Below, piece after piece: positions 25,890 through 33,192 of a stretch of DNA of 64,000 nucleotides. Source of the stretch: an uncultured Collinsella sp. (GTDB lineage: Bacteria > Actinomycetota > Coriobacteriia > Coriobacteriales > Coriobacteriaceae); contig UQLB01000008.1 in NCBI GenBank assembly GCA_900541725.1, forward strand, positions 28,113 through 92,112, read 5' to 3'. The stretch's first letter is position 1; every line of letters begins with the position of its first letter. The notes under the pieces were generated by a model. That model saw only the letters and a list, made by a program, of their open reading frames with translations. It searched no databases and was not told the DNA's origin. Position numbers and translations under genes: made by a program.

Positions 25890-25922
25890 GGCCCCGGCTC
25901 CATCGCGAGCCGGGGCCTTTTG
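25890..25922 (+). terminator. intrinsic terminator after the XdhD-like gene
   Basis: GGCCCCGGCTC (25890-25900) pairs perfectly with GAGCCGGGGCC (25907-25917), followed by TTTTG. It closes the left half of the purine cluster. Confidence 0.88.
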
Positions 25923-25941
25923 TTTGGAACGCCTCCGCATA

Positions 25942-26053
25942 CGGAAACTGCGTCCCGGATTTGGCGCTCAGAACGGGACACGCTTTCCGGATGGCATGTT
26001 TGGCGGAAACTACGGCCCAGTTTTTGGCTCCAGAACGGGATACATTTTCCGGA
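25942..26053. repeat. two copies of a 50-bp palindromic repeat
   Basis: Units 25942-25991 and 26004-26053 are alike: CGGAAACTRCGKCCC at the left, a TTGGC centre, CAGAACGGGA, and TTTCCGGA at the right, so each unit can fold on itself. They lie 62 bases apart between the terminator and the ATPase gene. Confidence 0.8.
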
Positions 26054-26104
26054 ACGGTCCACGTGCGGCGGTGTATCGCCCCTTTTCGTGCGCCGCTTGT
26101 CGAA

Positions 26105-26160
26105 TTACGTTATAGCTAGCTATATTATAGGAAGGTATAATATAGCTAGCTATAACGTAA
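26105..26160. repeat. 25-bp perfect AT-rich inverted repeat
   Basis: Bases 26105-26129 are the exact reverse complement of 26136-26160, with the loop GGAAGG. The arm contains TATAGCTAGCTATA. It ends 15 bases before the ATPase start, so it may be an operator, a strong mRNA hairpin or the end of a mobile unit. The AT-rich arm stands out from the GC-rich surroundings. Confidence 0.9.
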
Positions 26161-26175
26161 GGGAAGGATGGCCCT

Positions 26176-27567
26176 ATGTTTATCGGAAGAACAGCGGAAA
26201 TGTCCGAGCTCAATCGACTGTATGGCACGGGCTCCTTTGAGATGCCTGTGATTTACGGCCGCCGTCGCGTGGGCAAAACGCGTCTTATCACGGAGTTCAT
26301 CCAAGGCAAGAAGGCTATTTACTTTCAAGCTCGTCGTACCAATGCAGTGGCAAACCTGCACGGCTTTAGCCAGGCGATACTTGCGGGTTCGGTTGGTGCT
26401 GCAGGTGTGTCGTTTCGTAGCTTTGACGAGGCATTCGATGCGTTGGCCACCATGGCTCGCACGGAACGTTTGATTGTTGTGATTGACGAGTATCCCTATC
26501 TCGCCCAATCGAATCCCGAGATCAGCTCGTTGCTGCAAGACAAGATCGATCACTTGTACAAAGAGACCAAGCTCATGCTTATCCTGTGCGGCTCGTCTCT
26601 TTCGTTTATGGAGGAACAGGTGTTGGGCTACGAGAGCCCACTATACGGTAGGCGTACGGCCCAGTTTAAGATCATGCCGCTCGATTTTACGACGACCCTC
26701 GGGTTGTGGCAGAGCATGGGTCGCGAAGACGCTGCAGTTTGCTATGGCATGACGGGTGGCATTCCTGCATATATCGAGAAAGTCGATCCTGCCGCACCGC
26801 TCAAGGACAACATCAAACGTCTATTTCTTACTCCTACGGGCTATCTCTTTGAGGAGCCGAGTAACCTGCTGTTGCAAGAGTGCCGCAATCCCGAGCAATA
26901 TGATGCGATCGTGCAAGCAATTGCTCAGGGGCGCTCGAGGATCTCGGAGATTGCGAGCTCTACGGGAATCCCTGCGAGCAACGTAAAGAGCTATGTGGAT
27001 AAGCTGGCGTCGCTTGGGATTGTCGAGCGCGAGCTGCCCCTAAACGAGACGAGCAATAAGCGAGCCGTGTATCTGCTGAGCGACCAGATGTTTAGGTTCT
27101 GGTACAAGTTTGTGCCGCAGAACATTGGGCTGATTCAAAACGATATGGCCGAGATGGCGTATAAGCGCATTGAGCCGCACGTATCGGATTACATGGGTAC
27201 GGTCTTTGAGCTTATATGCAGGCAATACGTGTACGAACTCGCGCGCGCGGGCCAGCTCGATGTGGTTCCGGCGAGCGTCGGGCGCTGGTGGGGGACGGAC
27301 AATCGCACACATACGCAGGAAGAAATCGACTTGATTGTTGACGATGGCGAGGGCGCTGCGCTGTTTGCGGAGTGCAAATGGCGCAATGAACCGGTTGGCG
27401 AGGATGTGCTGCAAAAGCTCGTGCACCGAAGCGAGCTCTTTAGACGGCAGCAAAAAAGCTATGCGATCTTCTCGAAGCGAGGCTTTACGCAAGGATGTCA
27501 GGATGCTGCGGCGAGCAGGGGAGATACCAAGCTGATTTCGTTTGCCGAGATGTGCGAGCGGAGATAA
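26176..27567 (+). CDS. orphan AAA/STAND-type ATPase with C-terminal DUF234-like, nuclease-like domain
   Basis: A 463-residue protein. Walker A is YGRRRVGKTRL (about residues 28-38), Walker B IVVIDEYPYL (about 98-107), and the sensor-like stretch LILCGSSLSF follows, as in the ATPase family once called archaeal. A winged-helix segment (ISEIASSTGIPASNVKSYVDKLASLGIVER) lies near residues 255-285. The C-terminal part fits DUF234 and has E-I-D-L-I-V then ALFAECKW, a PD-(D/E)XK-like pattern. Members are common accessory genes with no settled role. It stands next to unusual repeats and interrupts the purine cluster. RBS GGAAGG is weakly placed. Confidence 0.85.
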   Translation: MFIGRTAEMSELNRLYGTGSFEMPVIYGRRRVGKTRLITEFIQGKKAIYFQARRTNAVANLHGFSQAILAGSVGAAGVSFRSFDEAFDALATMARTERLIVVIDEYPYLAQSNPEISSLLQDKIDHLYKETKLMLILCGSSLSFMEEQVLGYESPLYGRRTAQFKIMPLDFTTTLGLWQSMGREDAAVCYGMTGGIPAYIEKVDPAAPLKDNIKRLFLTPTGYLFEEPSNLLLQECRNPEQYDAIVQAIAQGRSRISEIASSTGIPASNVKSYVDKLASLGIVERELPLNETSNKRAVYLLSDQMFRFWYKFVPQNIGLIQNDMAEMAYKRIEPHVSDYMGTVFELICRQYVYELARAGQLDVVPASVGRWWGTDNRTHTQEEIDLIVDDGEGAALFAECKWRNEPVGEDVLQKLVHRSELFRRQQKSYAIFSKRGFTQGCQDAAASRGDTKLISFAEMCERR

Positions 27568-27618
27568 CCAAGCGCGCTCTGATTTGATGCTCGGAATGGG
27601 TCGCGCTAAGGATGCCAA

Positions 27619-27733
27619 GCGTAAAACCTTCAATGAAAATGGCGTAAAAACTACATCTGTCATGGCGTAAAAACTACATTGAAAGTAGCGTAAAATCAGC
27701 ATTGAGAATGGCGTAATTTCGCATATCGCATGA
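27619..27733. repeat. five tandem 23-bp direct repeats (iteron-like)
   Basis: The word GCGTAA begins at 27619, 27642, 27665, 27688 and 27711, an exact 23-base period. The fuller consensus is GCGTAAAAACTACATTGAAA plus ATG; the last copy is the most diverged. The array ends 20 bases before the second ATPase gene and could be its operator or a replication-like or recombination site. Confidence 0.85.
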
Positions 27734-27752
27734 TAGAGAGGGACGGCCGTCT

Positions 27753-29048
27753 ATGGATGCACCAAAGAGATTGACCCAAAAGGGATATAGGCCCCGGCTC
27801 ATAGAGGAGCGCCTCGACACCCTTATGCGGGCGTTTGGCTGTGTGGAGATCAACGGCCCCAAATGGTGCGGCAAGACCTGGACGGCGCTCTCTCGCTCGG
27901 CGAGCGTCTCCAGGCTCGATGAGCCTGCGCAGCGTGCGGCGGCAGAGGTCGACCCAAGCCTGGCGCTCATCGGCGATGCGCCACACCTGGTCGATGAATG
28001 GCAGGAGGTGCCCGAGGTTTGGGATGCCGCCCGGCGTTTCGTGGACGCGAGCGGCAACGAACGGGGGACACTTTTGCTCACGGGCTCGACCGCGCTCAAA
28101 AGCGAGGAGCGCAGCCATGTTCGTCATTCCGGCACGGGTAGGATCGCCCGTCTGTCAATGCGCCCCATGGCCCTGTGTGAGTCGGGCGACGGCGAGCCGC
28201 TCGTGTCACTGGCAAGCCTCTTTAAGGGCGAGGATTTTGCCCCTCAGCGTCGCGAGAGCACGGTGGATGACGTCGCCCGCTGGTGCTGCAGGGGCGGTTG
28301 GCCTGCAAATCTTGGGCTTTCGGAAGATCTTGCGCGAGAGACGGCAAGCCAGTACGTGCACTCGGTGCTCGACGTCAACGTGCTGGACGAGGGCATGTCG
28401 CCCGAGCTTGCACACGGCCTTTTGCGAGCTCTTGCCATGAACGAGAGCCAGGCTGTCACGTACAAGACGCTCGTAAAGGACGCCTCGTACGGTGAGGCGG
28501 GCCCCGACGAGAGGACCATCGCTGCGTACTTGGACCTCTTCAACAGGCTCAAGCTGACCGAGGACCTGTGCGGATGGGAGCCGCCCATGCGCTCGAAGGC
28601 CCGCGTTCGCGTGCGCCCCAAGCGCTACTTCTGTGACCCGTCACTTGCGGCGGCGTTGCTGGGGGCTACCCCTGAGCGGCTGCTTGGCGATATGCAAACG
28701 CTGGGGATGCTCTTTGAGAATCTCGTCCTGCGCGACGTGCGCGTGTTCCTTTCCACCTACGGCGGTGTCGACAACAGTGTCCATTATTTCCGAGATGAGA
28801 AGGGTCTTGAGGTCGATCTGATCGTTGAGCACGACGGGCGCTGGGGAGCCATCGAGGTCAAGCTGAGTGATGCGAAAGCAGACGATGGAGCGAGAAATCT
28901 CAAGGCGCTGGAGAGGAAAGTGCTCTCCAATCCTGCCGCCCAGAATGCCACGCCGGCGTTTTTGGCGGTCGTGGTTGGAAAGGGGAGCATTGCCTACACA
29001 CGCGACGACGGCGTGGCGGTGATTCCCATGGCGGCACTTGGGGCGTAG
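27753..29048 (+). CDS. orphan ATPase with DUF4143 domain
   Basis: A 431-residue protein of the AAA_14/DUF4143 type. The Walker A is altered, reading NGPKWCGKTWTA (about residues 34-45), which is usual for this family; Walker B is around PHLVDEWQEVPE (about 76-87), and LLTGST follows as the sensor motif. The C-terminal DUF4143 part ends with GLEVDLIVEHDGRWGAIEVKLSD, a PD-(D/E)XK-like Asp ... Glu-x-Lys pattern. Function is unknown; related genes are scattered through bacterial accessory regions. It follows the 23-bp repeat array. Confidence 0.85.
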   Translation: MDAPKRLTQKGYRPRLIEERLDTLMRAFGCVEINGPKWCGKTWTALSRSASVSRLDEPAQRAAAEVDPSLALIGDAPHLVDEWQEVPEVWDAARRFVDASGNERGTLLLTGSTALKSEERSHVRHSGTGRIARLSMRPMALCESGDGEPLVSLASLFKGEDFAPQRRESTVDDVARWCCRGGWPANLGLSEDLARETASQYVHSVLDVNVLDEGMSPELAHGLLRALAMNESQAVTYKTLVKDASYGEAGPDERTIAAYLDLFNRLKLTEDLCGWEPPMRSKARVRVRPKRYFCDPSLAAALLGATPERLLGDMQTLGMLFENLVLRDVRVFLSTYGGVDNSVHYFRDEKGLEVDLIVEHDGRWGAIEVKLSDAKADDGARNLKALERKVLSNPAAQNATPAFLAVVVGKGSIAYTRDDGVAVIPMAALGA

Positions 29049-29089
29049 TGGTTTTGCGGGGCGTCGGGCTTCCTTTACCGAAAATCCAT

Positions 29090-29118
29090 TTGGTAAACCA
29101 GATGCTCGCGGATAGAAT
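29090..29118 (+). promoter_or_regulatory. promoter of the candidate small RNA
   Basis: TTGGTA (29090-29095), a 17-base spacer and TAGAAT (29113-29118) fit sigma-70 well. It points into a 220-base non-coding stretch that ends in a terminator. Confidence 0.5.
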
Positions 29119-29124
29119 AAAGTT

Positions 29125-29341
29125 GACGGCAGCCCAAGGGTGATAGCTGGGCAGCGCCGTTGCTTGGTCAAGAGGTCAGTGCCTTAATGGCAGCGACTTG
29201 TTATGCTTCGAATGCTGCTTGAGTGCCTCGGAAAGTTCGATAAGCGCCGTGAAGAGCGAGACCAAAGCAACCAAGAGCTCTACGAGCTCTGATGGGCCCG
29301 GGATGACCGCTGATTCAAGTCACCGGGCCTAAATCTTTTTC
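29125..29341 (+). ncRNA. candidate small RNA or tiny-peptide transcript with terminator
   Basis: The gap 29049-29502 carries a promoter at 29090 and an intrinsic terminator: GGCCCGG and ATGAC (29295-29307) pair with GTCACCGGGCC (29319-29329), followed by TAAATCTTTTT. Tiny open frames exist inside (11 and 29 codons) but have no convincing RBS. A small RNA, or a small-peptide mRNA of the type I toxin kind, would fit. No known RNA family was recognised. Confidence 0.4.
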
Positions 29342-29502
29342 ATGCATTTGAATAGAGCGGGCGATTCTCTTGGGGCCGTCTGCATGGCGTGCGACCAGCG
29401 CATGGTATTGCGCCCCGCTTTCATGTCCGCACGGGCGCCTATCCTTACGGCAATGTAGCCGCCTATGTAGCAAGCGGCAGTTGACGGAGAAAGGCCCTAA
29501 CC

Positions 29503-30237
29503 GTGTCAGCTGAAAAGACGCCGTGTATCTCGGCTATCGATACGACGAACTTTGCGCGCCAGATCGTGCTGGACTTTGAGTTTGCGCCGGTGCCAAAGCA
29601 GCGCCAGCGCCGTGGACTGCGCAATGAGATTATCGAGGCCGGTGCCGTCAAGCTCGATTACCACGGCAACGTTATGGGCGAGTTCTCGCAGTTTGTGCAG
29701 ACGGAATTTACCGAAGGCGTTGCGTTCCCCGTCCGCGAGCTTACAGGGATATCGGCCGTGGACACCGCGATGGCCGACCCGCTCTACATGGTGATCAAAA
29801 GGCTCAGCGATTGGATCGGTCGCTACTCCGCCCAGGTGGTTTGCTGGAGCGGGGCGGACCGTCGACAGCTTTTGACCGAGTGCCAGGCAAAGCACATCGA
29901 CCTTTCCGCATTTCCTACGGATTGGGCCGATCTGCAGGCGTTTTATACCTCGATCATGGACGTGGGCAGCCACGGGTGCGTCTCTTTGAGTGACGCGGCA
30001 ACGTGGTTCGGCATCGAGTTCGACGAGTCGACGGGTCACGCCCACAGCGCCCTTGCCGATGCGCGCGTGACCGCCAAGCTGCTCAAGCAGGTGATGGACG
30101 GGGACTACCGCGTGAGCCCGCGCGCCCAGGAAGTCCGCCAGCGGTGGGGGATGGGCGAGCGAGCTCAGACGCGCCTCTCTAGCAAGTGCCCCGAGCTGAC
30201 CGATCTGCTGCTGAGGCTGAAGGCGGAGGGGAGGTAG
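29503..30237 (+). CDS. DEDD-type 3'-5' exonuclease domain protein
   Basis: A 244-residue protein with the RNase T/DNA polymerase III epsilon-type exonuclease fold. Motif Exo I is IVLDFEFAP (about residues 21-29, with Asp24 and Glu26 as metal ligands), Exo II is probably around CWSGADRRQLL, and Exo III is HAHSALADARVTAKLL (about 185-200, His and Asp). It resembles KapD and inhibitor-of-KinA-pathway-like exonucleases, so RNA or DNA 3' ends are possible substrates. GTG start with GAGAAAGG upstream. It is separate from both ATPase genes, but lies in the same accessory island. Confidence 0.85.
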   Translation: MSAEKTPCISAIDTTNFARQIVLDFEFAPVPKQRQRRGLRNEIIEAGAVKLDYHGNVMGEFSQFVQTEFTEGVAFPVRELTGISAVDTAMADPLYMVIKRLSDWIGRYSAQVVCWSGADRRQLLTECQAKHIDLSAFPTDWADLQAFYTSIMDVGSHGCVSLSDAATWFGIEFDESTGHAHSALADARVTAKLLKQVMDGDYRVSPRAQEVRQRWGMGERAQTRLSSKCPELTDLLLRLKAEGR

Positions 30238-30347
30238 GCCTTTTGAGAACGCCATTCGGTTTGGCATGGCGGAGCTGTAAGCGCGGCTCCACCATGCTGT
30301 TTGAATCAAAGCGTCAACCAGTATGACGAGCTGCCTGGTCTGTCTGC

Positions 30348-30770
30348 CTACACCATCGCAATCCCGCGCACGGCACTCAGCAGCTCGTGCTCCCTCTGGC
30401 TCCATTGGCGCAGCTCGGCCGCGCGCACGGCGCCGCGGCACAGGTCCAGGAACACCTCGGCTCCCTCGCAGAAGCACTCACGGGCAAAGGCACCCGAGCC
30501 GCTTGCGATGCACGTGCCGTCGGCGAAGAGCTTCCAGCTGGACGGCTCACGAGAGTCATCTCCGAGCAGCTTGATCTGCAGTACGTGCGGGTTGCCGGCA
30601 GCACAGAGCTCTTCCTCGAGCTTCTGTACCGTAAAGCGCATCTGGTGGGAGAGGCTGCTCTTGACCATGGCCGAGGCGTAGCCGTTCGGCTTGTCCAGAA
30701 GATGCATTCGTTTTGGCTTGGTTGCCAGGTTGTGGAAGTTGCGCTCACTGCGCACGGAGAAATTGTCCAT
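30348..30770 (-). CDS. hypothetical protein, 140 residues
   Basis: No family was recognised. ATG at 30770 (MDNFSVRSERNFHNLATKPK) has RBS AAAGGAG at a good distance, which supports translation; the open frame goes 45 residues further upstream without an RBS. The protein is soluble-looking and mixed in charge, with SLSHQMRFTVQKLEEELCAA as a probable helix and several cysteines in the second half (CFCEGAEVFLDLCRG). It is convergent with the exonuclease gene. Confidence 0.6.
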   Translation of the reverse strand: MDNFSVRSERNFHNLATKPKRMHLLDKPNGYASAMVKSSLSHQMRFTVQKLEEELCAAGNPHVLQIKLLGDDSREPSSWKLFADGTCIASGSGAFARECFCEGAEVFLDLCRGAVRAAELRQWSQREHELLSAVRGIAMV

Positions 30771-30987
30771 ACGGACTCCTTTCATCGATGTTGGCAGGGC
30801 CACCGTGCCTCTTGGCCGGTTGGCGTCGGGATCGTGGAGCCAACTCTCTACCCCGACTCTGGATAAAACGTGCCCGCTCCTTGTGGGCAAGAGGAAGTTT
30901 ATCAACGCGCGCGGACAGAAATCAAGCGCCGCCTGCGAAATGATGTGCAGACGACGCTTGATTGCGCGGCGATTATTCGGCCAACAT

Positions 30988-31071
30988 CCGGAAAAGTGTC
31001 GAAATCGGCCGTAAGAAAGTACGGAAAAGTGTCGAATCTGACGGTCTCAACATCCGGAAAAGTGTAACCGG
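30988..31071. repeat. three 33-bp-period direct repeats with core CGGAAAAGTGT
   Basis: CGGAAAAGTGT begins at 30989, 31022 and 31055, an exact 33-base period; the cores are followed by CGAA, CGAA and AACC. The gap 30771-31134 contains this array and nothing else recognised. The last copy is flanked by CATCCGG and CCGGATG, which can pair. Confidence 0.8.
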
Positions 31072-31134
31072 ATGACAAAACAGCACGTAGAAGCTGGTGT
31101 TGCATGTGGACGCTTCAGCCGTCCCTAACCCTCG

Positions 31135-32139
31135 CTACTCGTCGTCTCCGTCGTTAGGGTCGCCCTTGAGGGTGTTGATGTCCAGGTACTGGTTGTCGTC
31201 CTCTTTTTGCTGCGTTGCCGATTCGGACGCAGTGGGGCCGCGGAACAGCTGGAATCCCTCAAACGCGATCACGCCGAGAAGAGCGATGATGAGGGCGATA
31301 AAGACAACTTTTGCCGCCTGCGAAAACTCCGAAAAGCGCGGCGGTTCTTCTTCGGTGTGGTAATCGGCAGCGCGCTCATCGTCGGTGCCGTGGGTATACG
31401 ACGATGCCGAGGCTGCCTTTACGCTCGCTTGGTTGTAATCGGGAACGAGCGTGGCGGCAAACGGATCGCGAGAATAGCCGCTCGACGTTTGGCCGTAATC
31501 CTCGGTTTCGATGCGGCCGGCGCGAGGTTGTTCGTTCGGGCGGTTGGCGTATGCTGCGGTGCTGTCGTATGCGGAGTCGCGTTTCTCGGCAGCCGCAAAC
31601 AGGGGGTTTAGCGGAATGTTGAGCGCCGGCATGCCGCCCGAGGTCTCGTCCAGATCTGCCGCTGCCCAGGAATCAAAGGCAAACTGGCGGTTGGAAAGAT
31701 CATCCAGGTCCATGACGGGCGGCTCGAGCTCGGGCTCGGGAGCCGTGTATGCCGACTGCTGCGGGGCGGCGTGGCGAATCGTGCTGTCTGCCGTGGGGCG
31801 CTGTGCCGCTGCAGCGAGAAACGCCGCCGTCTCGGACGGATCGCTAGCAGGACGGGGTGCAGGGGCGGCTTTACGCGTCGTCTGCACGATGGGACGGGTG
31901 GCAAAGTCGTCCGCGGGCACGGATGCCGACGCGGGCGTGGCGGAAGGTGCGGGCTTTGCACTTGTCGGGCGAACCCCGCCGCCCATGAGTTCCTCGGCGG
32001 TCCAAGGGCGGTCGCTCATCACGTCGTCGAGGCTCAACGCAAACAGATCGTCTTCGCCCTCGTCAAACGCGCGTTTCGCATGCCTGGCGCCAGAAACGGT
32101 GCCTCCGCGGCCGTTGCGTGATGCGTTGCTCGACCCCAT
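31135..32139 (-). CDS. hypothetical single-pass membrane protein with low-complexity N-terminus
   Basis: A 334-residue protein with no recognised domain. The first 250 or so residues are rich in Ala, Pro, Ser, Thr and Asp, probably disordered and cytoplasmic. A single membrane helix, VVFIALIIALLGVIAFEGFQ, lies near residue 285, followed by a short acidic tail (DDNQYLDINTLKGDPNDGDDE). ATG 32139 is preferred because GAAAGGATGG precedes it; another ATG is 11 codons upstream. The topology resembles membrane-anchored envelope or division accessory proteins of Actinobacteria, but no function can be given. Confidence 0.7.
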   Translation of the reverse strand: MGSSNASRNGRGGTVSGARHAKRAFDEGEDDLFALSLDDVMSDRPWTAEELMGGGVRPTSAKPAPSATPASASVPADDFATRPIVQTTRKAAPAPRPASDPSETAAFLAAAAQRPTADSTIRHAAPQQSAYTAPEPELEPPVMDLDDLSNRQFAFDSWAAADLDETSGGMPALNIPLNPLFAAAEKRDSAYDSTAAYANRPNEQPRAGRIETEDYGQTSSGYSRDPFAATLVPDYNQASVKAASASSYTHGTDDERAADYHTEEEPPRFSEFSQAAKVVFIALIIALLGVIAFEGFQLFRGPTASESATQQKEDDNQYLDINTLKGDPNDGDDE

Positions 32140-32261
32140 CTTGTTCCATCCTTTCGAAATATTCGCATTCATCGATTATATGGAACTTGCCTTGCGGCCG
32201 ACTCTCGGATTCGTGCATTCCAGAACTCGCGCCCAAAAGGGGAGGGGTGCAGGCGCGCTGA

Positions 32262-32915
32262 CTATTTGTCGCCGGCGGCAGCCTTTGCCTCGTTGAGGTA
32301 GCTATAGAAGCTGTACTTAGAGATGCCAAAGAACTCGCAGGCACGCTCGCTCGACTTGGAAATGAGGAAGGCGCCGCGACGGTCGAGGTAGCCAATGGCG
32401 CGGATGCGCTCATCTTTGGTCATGAGGGCGGCGGGCTTGCCCACGTACTGCTCGCACTCGCGCAGCAGATCCTCGAGCAGGTCGCCGATGTTTTTGGTGA
32501 TGGGCTCGGGCTCGGTGTATCCCTTGTCGCCCGTGCCGGTGAGCGCGTCGAGCGAGCGCTCAAAAGCCTTCATGAGCGTAATGTCAAAGTTAATGCCCAA
32601 AATGCCGACGGGCTTGCCCTCGTCGTTGCGGATAAAGATGGTCGAGGACTTGAGCAGCTTGCCATCGGCGGTTTTGGTGAGGTATGGCTCGCGGTCGTGC
32701 ACGTCGGCGGTGCCCTCGTGCATGGACTCAAGCACAATATGGCTGGGACCGTCACCTAGTTTGCGCCCGCTGACGTGGCCGTTTTCGATCACTACGATGG
32801 AGTGGTCCACGTCCTCGGTCTCCAAGTCGTGGACGACGACTTCGCAGTTGGGGCCAAACTGGAGCGCCAGACCGTGTGCAAGGCGCTTGTAAAACTCAAT
32901 CTGTGCGGGGGTCAT
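32262..32915 (-). CDS. YheO-like PAS and helix-turn-helix transcriptional regulator (copy 2)
   Basis: A 217-residue regulator with the same architecture as the protein at 15435. The YheO-like PAS domain has CEVVVHDLETEDVDHSIVVI, SGRKLGDGPSHIVLES and LKSSTIFIRNDEGKPVGILG; the C-terminal HTH_22 domain reads RGAFLISKSSERACEFFGIS then KYSFYSYLNE. It is divergent from ygeX with 277 bases between, where two identical palindromes lie at 33035 and 33086. It probably senses a purine-derived metabolite and controls the right half of the cluster (inference). Confidence 0.88.
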   Translation of the reverse strand: MTPAQIEFYKRLAHGLALQFGPNCEVVVHDLETEDVDHSIVVIENGHVSGRKLGDGPSHIVLESMHEGTADVHDREPYLTKTADGKLLKSSTIFIRNDEGKPVGILGINFDITLMKAFERSLDALTGTGDKGYTEPEPITKNIGDLLEDLLRECEQYVGKPAALMTKDERIRAIGYLDRRGAFLISKSSERACEFFGISKYSFYSYLNEAKAAAGDK

Positions 32916-33034
32916 GGGTGCCTTCCTAAAAATTAGTTTGGGCTCACTTTGCCATAAACCCCACTTGTTCGCAAATAACGAAAGCGTCGCTGCGTTATGT
33001 AACCGTTCGTCGGCGAAAAGGTACCGATTACGGC

Positions 33035-33100
33035 AACAAACAATTTGTTAGGTTTGCCAATCAAAAAGTGTGATAGAACAGTGCTAACAAACTTTTTGTT
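33035..33100 (+). promoter_or_regulatory. twin palindromic operators upstream of ygeX
   Basis: AACAAA, three bases, TTTGTT occurs perfectly at 33035-33049 and again at 33086-33100. Their 51-base spacing is close to five helical turns, so dimers bound to both would face the same side. No clear -35/-10 pair was fixed, but TGTGATAGAA lies between them. Confidence 0.6.
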
Positions 33101-33192
33101 TGGCATCCACATAAAAGTTCAGTCGCATGAATGGGAATGGGCTGAAACGCGTATGCGGGGGCCGGCAAGAGAGGACTTAAGGAGTTCACCGT

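Noticed and set aside
27619..27733. Plasmid replication origin with iterons
   Set aside because: No replication initiator, partition gene or AT-rich origin is nearby; the region is flanked by chromosomal genes.
29179..29319. Small hydrophobic peptide (ELVELLVALVSLFTALIELS) on the minus strand
   Set aside because: It looks like a toxin-type membrane helix, but no ATG, GTG or TTG stands in frame before the hydrophobic part, and no RBS is seen. The opposite strand has the promoter and terminator.
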